From the NCBI GenBank assembly GCA_009733575.1, contig ML769395.1, positions 250,987 through 314,986 on the forward strand: 64,000 nt of DNA, read 5' to 3'. The notes under the pieces are model-generated. The model ran no database searches, was not told the DNA's origin, and saw nothing but the letters and a program-made list of their open reading frames with translations. This document shows, piece after piece, positions 56,681-64,000 of this stretch; position 1 is the stretch's first letter, and every line of letters begins with the position of its first letter. Made by a program: the position numbers and the translations under genes. The stretch comes from Gymnopus androsaceus JB14. Its lineage: Eukaryota; Basidiomycota; Agaricomycetes; Agaricales; Omphalotaceae.

Positions 56681-58644
56681 ATGCTATCTTCATCCTCTGC
56701 TCGGTCTAGGAAAAACGCGCCCAAGACTGGCAACCCTGGCGTAAACCGAGGGATTCGTCGAACGCCGCCGAGTATCGAGACCAACCTCAATTCCTACGAC
56801 CGTACAGATCCTTTTCAGGTAGGGGGACTTAAAAGTTTGGAAAAAACTCCAATTTCCTTCTAATCCTACCCTCAGGCCTTCAATGTCCTGCTAAAGCTTC
56901 TGGGATCTATTTCTTCGCGGATTGGAGCTTGTCAATATCGTTTGACACCACAGGAACATAAACTTTCCCTGCATCTGCTGGACATTGTCCAGCCATTCGT
57001 TGGTTCTACGCCCTCGAAAAGGACACTAATAACTCGACAACCAACAGAAGTCCTTGACGCGATCGTCTTTCACATTGATTCTCGCGTGGATCTGTTGAAT
57101 CTTGCTATGACTTGCTCGCGGATGCAAGGCATAGTCATACCTAGGCACTTCGATTACAGACACGTCAAATGCAAGGTCAGCAGCATCAGCGTATGGCATC
57201 ACTTGAGCGTGCATCGCTCTCTGGCGATGAACGTTAGGCGGCTGGAGGTTTTAGACGAACGTGTGGGCGCGTCGAGCCAAGCAAGAGAGCTGGTCCCTGG
57301 TGGAATATCATCAACCGAGACGGATTTGGAGGAGACAGACGACGAGCTTGAGATGCATGAGAAGCAGGAGCAGTTTCTCTTGGCTGCGTTGGGCAAAATG
57401 ACCCACCTCGAGTCGCTCATATGGAGGTGCAACCATTCCCCAATCTCTATCGATGTTCTTTGGCCTATGCTTATCAAGTGTCATACGCTGAAGGAAGTGG
57501 AGATCAATGACAATTTGGTATTTTCTCCGGTGTTTGACGATAAGGAAAACGCACCCAGTTTGTCGGTGGTAAGTCTTGTATGTGAATGTTCGAATTCTCA
57601 GTGCTGATTGGTTACAGGCCCGTGAGCTCAAAACCGTCGCTCTGAAATCAACTGCACATGCGTATGGGTCTGCGAAACACCCTGACTTTACTCGCGTTAA
57701 AGGGATGTTGAACAGCTGCCCAAATTTGGAAGTATGAATCCTTTTTCTCTTTCCTTCTCCGCTTATCTCATAGGCCGTTACAGTCCCTCGACATCGCTTA
57801 CACGCAAGCTCGCTCTTTACCTCAAGCCTATCTTTCTGCCGATGACCTCTTCCTATTCGGTCGTTGGCCTAATCTTACATCCTTGACGCTGACCAACCTC
57901 CGATGCTCACCCTCCACCGGACTCGATGCCGCAAGCACGTTCCTCTTCGCTCATCTCAACCTCGAGATCCTCCATCTCGATATGAGCCCTGGCACACCCA
58001 CAAACAAGCTTCTGTTCCCGCCAAACTCGCTCCCGCGTTTACGAGAGCTGAAAGCTCATCGAGACGTCGTTAGCACGCTCCTCACTTGTCCGAGTGATGC
58101 CCCTAGACCTTTGGAAATAATTAAAGGAGTCCGTCTCACTCCCGAAGCAAATGCTTCTTTTTTCATCAGCCTCCGTCGTTTTGGGATCAACGTGAAGAGG
58201 GTCGAGTTGGCTAGCTGGAGTGAGATGGAGGATATTAGGCGGTTGGTCGATGCTGCGCCGCGTTTGGCGTGGCTGGATTTGGGCAGAAAGGGGTATGATA
58301 GGCTTGGGGCAGGGGCAGGTGCAGGTTCGGCTTCTGGTGGAAAGAACCTCCCCATTCAAGGGAATGTGAATGAATGGGCGGTGCTCCTTTCCGCAGCTCC
58401 AGAGCTCACAACGTTCCACGGTGTAAAGTTCTTCTACGAAGTGTCCTTGCAAGCCCAGGCTGCGGTATCCGTCGCTGCAGCTTCATCGTCCTTTGGTATG
58501 ACTGATCGGAGCAGGATACGAAAGAACGACGAGACGGCTAGCTGTGTTGGCATGGAAGTGTGCCAAGTTGCGGAGGGTGGATCATTGGGAGGATGGAGGG
58601 GGGAAGGTTATCGTTATTTTGAAAGACGGAGATGGGAAAGATAA
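56681..58644 (+). CDS. F-box/LRR protein
   Basis: Exons 56681-56818, 56876-57568, 57618-57731 and 57784-58644. The start is MLSSSSARSRKNAPKTG, a basic disordered leader. The F-box is RQPTEVLDAIVFHIDSRVDL followed by LNLAMTCSRMQGIVIPRHFD. Leucine-rich repeats follow: NVRRLEVLDE, MTHLESLIWRC, CHTLKEVEINDN, CPNLESLDIAYT, WPNLTSLTLTNL, NLEILHLDM, LPRLRELKAH and APRLAWLDLGRKG. A Gly/Ala stretch (GAGAGAGSASGG) interrupts the C-terminal part. This is a typical SCF adaptor layout; the target is unknown. The frame is intact. Confidence 0.86.
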
Positions 58645-59566
58645 GATAGCGCCTAGATGGGAGATTCGGAGGGTTAAGCAGTAACGGAAGGGTAAGCACA
58701 GTAAGTATCTTCAAGTCGTTCTAAAGTTTTTTTTTTTGGATTTTACTATCAGAGGTGGACATTCGTTCCATATTTCAAACTTATGTGCTTTCTTGCTTTC
58801 GAAGTTACTTATTGACAGATTATGCCAGTAATATATACCCCTCCACTGCTATGTAAATTTGGTCCGAATCAAGCCTACCTCGCTCCGAAAGTACTGATGC
58901 TCTAGTACTGTAACGATATGTAGGTAGGCATCAATCGTGGGCTCATGATTCTTGTTTCGACTTTTGCATTCAAGCAAGCTGCCTAACAAAGGACACCATA
59001 TCAACAAAGGATGGTCCCATTTACTAGTCTCACTTACCATCCGACTACAGCCTCTCCATCAAGCTACAGTGGGCTGCCTGCCAGTCCGTTCTAAATAAAG
59101 AAATGACAGAATATTCTAGATCTAAGTCTTTGCTGTTTCCGAGGGTTCCTGTCGTCTGATATGCCTTTGTTCAAAGCTATAGCGGTTGTTCTGGAGAATG
59201 ACTGGGCCCTTCATAATGAAGCCGCTGCTTCGGAGATGTAGCCCAGGTTGCTCGATAACTAACGTTTAAACTGTACTGATGATCAATCTCAGAGCTGCGT
59301 ATCTATTTTTTTGACAAGTACAAGTACTGAAGGCCGATTTCATTCTCGAGCTTCACCTCGGCCTCAGTCCTGTCACTTGTGTAGTCTGCAGTCCATCGAT
59401 TGTCTCTGAAGGTTTGACGCTGAGTCTTACTTTGGCTACGGAGGAATCGGCCAACGATTTTATCAACACCATTCAGTGCGAGTAATCCTCCATTCGACCT
59501 CGTCGTTCAAAAACTTTCATTTTCCCCAGCTACGGCGATCTTGGCGCTTTCATTCCATACTGTTGG
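58645..59566. other. Intergenic, no gene recognised
   Basis: This lies between the F-box gene and the mariner-type element. A poly-T tract lies at 58728-58736. Only short frames are seen. Confidence 0.5.
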
Positions 59567-60609
59567 TACAGTCGCGGACAATCAAAGTCGACAAAAATCT
59601 TGAACGAGTTTTGTAGACTTCAGATGGTATCAGAAAGACTTGTAAACTGTATGGAGACCATATCTAGGACCTAGAGAATGTATTCCTACGAGCCGATTTC
59701 CCCCAAATTTATTTTTTGACTTTTGACCCCTCAAAATTGGCCGCACCCAAAAATAATTCACTAAAAATAAAAGAAAATGCGGAAAATAATCCTTTCGTGT
59801 ATCTGATTATGATTCTGAAATAAAAACTTTGAAGTAAAGTACATTTTTTGTACACTAAAAAAGGAAATTTTAAGCACCCCCTCTTCCTGCGCTTCACAAC
59901 ATGAGCAGTAATAAGGGCGGATGTCCCCAAAAATGTAAACGGAACATAACCAGTCTCAAGGACACTTCCGGATGGTAAGCCCAAGGGTTTGCAGCGGGTT
60001 CTTGTGGAGCGAGGATTTGACGTTCGAAACATGTGTGCTAAATGTTTTCCTGTTTGCCCATTTGAGAACAATGATTGTTGCATGGGTACTGTATTTTCTT
60101 ACCAAAATTTCACTGTGAAATTAATCCGATTGAAATGGTAAGTTTGAATCTTTCATGTACTAATGATTTAAGTACTGGGGCTGGGTCAAGTATCAACTCA
60201 GAGAAAGAAGTCAAGGACATTGCCTTTCAATACCTTGATGCTTGTCCTGTCGACGTGATACGGCGCTTCATCAACTGATCATTTTGTTGGATGAGTGCAT
60301 ATCAGCTCAAACCCACAGGGAAGGCAGCGGAATGGGCCATTAGGAAGCAGAAGACGCATCGTTCAGTTTCTGCAAGCGCGATGATGCATTTAAATACAAT
60401 ATGCCAGCCTACTACCTAGATATATACTCAAAATTTTCGGTGAAATTGCCTCAAAAATTGGCCGTCCCAAAAAACTCGTGGGAAAAACTTCGGAGGTGCT
60501 TTTTTGGACGTATTTCGTCTTTCTGAGTCCGAATCCGTAATTACTTTGGCCTAAAAAACTCTCAGTCAGTGGGAATCAAATTTGTCGACTTTGATTGTCC
60601 GCGACTGTA
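59567..60609. mobile_element. Non-autonomous Tc1/mariner-type element, 1039 bp, TA target duplication
   Basis: The element occupies 59569-60607, flanked by TA at 59567-59568 and 60608-60609. The 27-bp terminal inverted repeats begin CAGTCGCGGACAATCAAAGT and are perfect. Inner sequence includes AAAATTGGCCG blocks near both ends (59735 inverted context, 60450). The CAGT start with TA duplication fits the pogo/Fot1 branch. No transposase frame is seen; the longest minus frame (59709-60083) has no DDE features. Confidence 0.9.
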
Positions 60610-61192
60610 CTATGTACGCGAATAGTATTAAGGTACACCAGAGCTACTAATACTCTTATTATAGAATATAGACGGAGAATTGATACTCTCGAACGCTGGT
60701 GCGGCATGTCCGAATCCAGCCATTTTGGTTGAACGAACTGGAATATTATGTACTGCCACGTCTTGACTCTATCTATCGCGAGCTATTTTCATCTTTCCAT
60801 TAACTTATTCAATGTCATTGACAACAGAGAGGAGTCGGGAGCGAGGTATTCGAAACATACTACTTCGGATTCAACATCCCCATTGCACCGCGTACTCTCC
60901 CGTGACCGAAAGGTTCGTCAATAGTTGATAATCAAATTGAATAAGTGCCTTGTAAAATATAGTGAAGAATTCAAAGGATATGATTGCTATACTTAGTAGT
61001 ACCAGAAACCTCAAACTGTTACATACCTACTTTATCCGAAGTGCTTATCAGAACCCCAGATATTCAGACAGGACGAAAGAATTATTTGATACAACCAAGC
61101 GCAGATGCCAGAGCGTGATTATTGAACAGAAAGGTTTCCGAGAGTGATCTAGATTGTACAGTCTTGCTACAAACCCAACTTCGTCGATACCA
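60610..61192. other. Intergenic between two transposons
   Basis: No gene was recognised. Confidence 0.5.
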
Positions 61193-61773
61193 GAGCGTAG
61201 TAGGGCTTACCACCGTGTCCGTGTACCCACGGTTCACGGTCACCGTGACACGGAACGGTACCCGTCCCGTGAGACCTCATTTGGGTACCGTTTTTTACCG
61301 TCCGTGAGCGGTCGACACGGTCGTGACACGGTACCCAAGACATTGTAGCCAAGTATCACTTTTCCTAAGTTTAATTGAACCTTAACCAGCTGAAAAGCGG
61401 CCAGAAGAATAAATGATATGCACTCCGAGTCACTGCTTTTATTTATAGGGAGAAACAAGAGCTTCAATGTTTGCCGAGTGCTGCCGAGAGGTATTTGATC
61501 CCACGGCCAGGTCAAATCTTGTGTACTTTTGAGCTATCCTTGAGCTGAACTAGGTTGAATCAGTGCATATACTTATATACAGGTCCAAAATGACCTGTAA
61601 AAATGCTTTTTACTTACATCTATTATGTTCAAGTATAAGCGCTGGGTTAGCGCCCAAGTGACCGTTACGGACGGTCACGGACGGTCATTTTACGGTACCG
61701 TCCCGTACCAAGCAAATAAACATCAAAAACGGCCGTGACCGTGAACGGAACGGTGGTAAGCCCTAGAGCGTAG
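61193..61773. mobile_element. hAT-type MITE, 565 bp, 8-bp target duplication GAGCGTAG
   Basis: The element occupies 61201-61765. GAGCGTAG flanks it at 61193-61200 and 61766-61773. The ends TAGGGCTTACCACCG and CGGTGGTAAGCCCTA are perfect inverted repeats, extended imperfectly to about 40 bp (CCGTTCACGGTCAC type). The TAGGG start and 8-bp duplication match hAT elements. Both subterminal zones are dense in ACGGTCACGG/CCGTGACCGT words. No coding capacity. Confidence 0.93.
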
Positions 61774-62044
61774 ACTGGTTCGTAGTCTTGCTAATAGGTT
61801 GGTCCAGCTCGAGAAATCTGGGGAAAGGTCTGCTTACAGCGGGTGAAACTTGGATGAACTTCACAGCATGAAGACCCTATAGCTATGATATATGCATAAT
61901 GCGCGGACGGAAAACAAGTCTTAAAGCCCAGTCACACTATATACTATATATATTGAATATCAATATAATCAAGAATAGCGAGGATATAAATACTCCAATA
62001 GATATAGCGCGCTCGCCAATTGCTCCAATTCCGTCGAATAATCC
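61774..62044. other. 3' flank of the NF-YB gene
   Basis: No gene was seen; AT-rich around 61930-61980. Confidence 0.5.
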
Positions 62045-62689
62045 TCATTCTTCATCTATCCTATCGGAGACGCGCCCTCCTCCGCTACTTCCATGTTGAT
62101 GCTGGGAAATTCAATGTAATCAGTGTGATCGTCCATAACCAGAGGAATAAAAATTCACTGCTCGCAACTTTGCCAGATGCACCTTTAGGCATTCCGCGTA
62201 GTTGTCAAAACCCAAAGATCCCATAGCGTATAGGATATCTTCACCGCCTATCGTTTTCCGTTTCTCAAGCTGGCACTTTTCAGCAGCTTCAGATGTTATG
62301 AATGATATGAATTCCGAGACGCATCTAGAACGAATGGATATAAAAATGGGATAAAACATGGGTAATACATACTCTTGTACGCATTCTTTCGCGTCTTTTG
62401 CAATCTTTGCGGTGGGTGGCACAGAGGATTTCATGATCCGAGAGACATTGGCGATCTACAACGAGTAATCAGAAGAGAATCGCAGAGGTTGTCCATTACT
62501 CACCGGTAGGTATCTATCCTGCTCTCTGTACTCAACCAATTCCTGTTCCGTTATTGGAACCGGCTCTTCGGGAACATCTTCAGCCTGGTCTATCCTCGAA
62601 CCACCCTCACGAGGCGCAATTGGTGCAACTACTGGTGCAGAAGGAACTGTGAGCCTTTCGGACATGTCTTCTTGGTGAATTAAAGGCAA
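62045..62689 (-). CDS. HAP3: CCAAT-binding factor subunit, NF-YB/HAP3 histone-fold protein
   Basis: The ATG at 62689 starts [19 protein letters not shown], and [15 protein letters not shown] leads into the histone fold. After the first intron comes [20 protein letters not shown] with DAKECVQE. A further intron joins to [20 protein letters not shown], then [20 protein letters not shown] and [15 protein letters not shown]. These are the signature segments of NF-YB. The partner is NF-YC/HAP5, and with NF-YA the trimer binds CCAAT boxes in the nucleus. I favour an extra final exon (about 62045-62094, [18 protein letters not shown]). Without splicing, the frame ends at 62120 with [12 protein letters not shown]. 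Confidence 0.9.
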
Positions 62690-64000
62690 GTTTGGAGAAG
62701 GAAAGTTGTGCTGATAACTATCGTGAAGATAATCTTGAAGAAGAAGGACGAGGGAATTCGGGAAGGATCCTGTTATAGTTCATATTCAAGCTTAAAAGCC
62801 ATGCGAACATTACAAAAGGCCTAGACCATGATTTTCCCATCTCCTTTGTTCGGACCCGACCGTTACCCGTGGTCATGTTAAATCCTATCTCCGGTCAAAG
62901 CTGTATCTCTCTGTTCTTTTTTGAAGTTTGAACCGATGCGAAATACTCTCTTTGGCGAAGTAACGTCACTCGTTCGTAAAATCCGAAATTCTTCAATTAG
63001 AGACGGATTTACCTGCTGCCGGTAAAAGGATTAGTAAAGCACATCAGGATCAAAGGTATTTAACCTAAGGTATTTGGGCAACACACATATTCATCGACGG
63101 CTACTTTTGGAACAATATTTTCCAAATCCACCAATATCTCCGCAGGCTCTTTAGTTGGCGAAGTCAAAATTCACCCTAGATCGAACTCCTTGTGCCACTT
63201 GAGACAGGCAAATGGCGACTTTGACGTGGTGAGAAGTGTCTAGTTCTGTTCTTTAAGCTGAGGGATGGAGAGGATCACGTTATTGAAACATGTTTTCTTT
63301 ATATTTTTGTTCATAAGAGCGCCAGATCGCGCAAGGTCTGCACGAGATCATTTCCAGGACCTACCAAGCGATCTTCCTCAGCAATGTACCATAGACAGTA
63401 AATGGAAATGTTGAAAGCATATTCTGTGCCCGCCAACTTGAAGCGGCGGACCACATGTCGATAAGATGCTGGTTGGGAAGTTATGAGTTGTTGCGCAAAG
63501 GGTTGCCAAAGTTGACCATTTTGTACAAACGCTACGGAGATTTCTGGAAGAGATCATCCTATTTCAGTGGGCCCGTTTTTCCTTTCTTATCTATAGATAG
63601 ATTTTAGCTGATTTTAGAGTTTGAAGAGACGAAAGAGTGTAGAATGAAACTCACAATTCAGACCGTAACCTCTCAACATGCCAACAGTTACGATCATGAT
63701 TTCCTGTAAGGATGGGATCCTAATAAGCTCAGTATGATTCGAGGTAATCAGCAAGTTTTTATTGGTGATTGAGTTTGGGGTAAATTTGAGCGTCTAAAAT
63801 TTGTCTTTTCCGGCGCTTGAAGTCTAGACTATCTCGACCGCGCGGCGAATCCAGATTCCAGGCAAACCTGCAAAAGTTATAGCCTATGTATCTGACTGTT
63901 TTTAGCTCCCACCAAATTGATATTCTGAACACTACAGCTGTGCTGTGACCTGTCATATGGGCAGGATTCAATTTTCGTTCGGCCGTCCAATGCAGGCAGC
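62690..64000. other. Right edge, 1.3 kb, no gene recognised
   Basis: This region includes the upstream DNA of the NF-YB gene. A minus-strand frame at 63759-63971 has no supporting motif. A gene running off the edge cannot be excluded. Confidence 0.45.

Noticed and set aside
1..64000. CRISPR arrays, rRNA, LTR retrotransposons, bacterial-type operons
   Set aside because: No regularly spaced repeats, no rRNA-like blocks, no long direct terminal repeats with reverse transcriptase motifs, and gene structure is eukaryotic throughout.

Overview
The window looks like nuclear DNA of a filamentous basidiomycete, most likely an Agaricomycete. Genes lie on both strands and are cut by many short introns of about 45-80 nt with GT...AG ends. 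The families present are typical of mushrooms: BTB/POZ and F-box proteins, DUF6534-like and DUF6699-like proteins, many secreted enzymes, and short DNA transposons. I see no rRNA, credible tRNA, CRISPR array or bacterial-type operon. All names come from reading translated exons by eye. Exon joins are my own and were not confirmed by RNA or database search.

Layout. 1-961: 3' end of a BTB-containing gene. 1253-2153: a transposon with 8-bp target duplication. 2607-4699: multi-pass membrane protein (DUF6534-like). 5595-6885 (-): DUF6699-like protein. 8414-10859 (-): secreted GH30 glycosidase. 11509-13019 (-): single-pass surface protein, with a tandem duplication of its upstream DNA (13133-14195). 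14319-16729 (-) and 16941-17780 (-): unknown proteins, the first with an apparent frameshift. 18458-19590: BTB protein. 19755-21326 (-): aquaporin. 22256-25004: MFS transporter of the anion:cation symporter type. 25843-26323: small cysteine-rich secreted protein. 29021-31359: amino-acid permease. 31560-32710: short-chain dehydrogenase.

Second half. 34640-35853: second element of the same transposon type, carrying an intact intron-containing gene. 37604-37910: 62-residue secreted peptide precursor ending in a small two-cysteine motif. 38404-39456 (-): lactonase-like metallo-hydrolase, divergent from a histidine acid phosphatase/phytase (39906-41669). 42821-43912 and 45331-46148: secreted proteins. 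46166-47086 (-) and 47617-49079: F-box/leucine-rich type genes. 49266-50796: uncertain gene. 51350-52762 (-): alpha/beta hydrolase with Asp at the nucleophile elbow. 54090-55510 (-): secreted GH5. 56681-58644: F-box/LRR protein. 59567-60609: mariner-type non-autonomous element. 61193-61773: hAT-type MITE. 62045-62689 (-): NF-YB/HAP3 transcription factor subunit.

There is no single pathway. The gene content is that of a saprotroph's accessory region: secreted glycosidases and phosphatase, nutrient transporters and surface proteins, interspersed with four structurally complete non-autonomous DNA elements. The strongest unexplained signal is the pair of elements at 1261-2145 and 34648-35845. They share terminal sequence, 8-bp target duplications and same-orientation arrays of TTCGGYC-type repeats at both ends, but contain different, unrecognised open frames.
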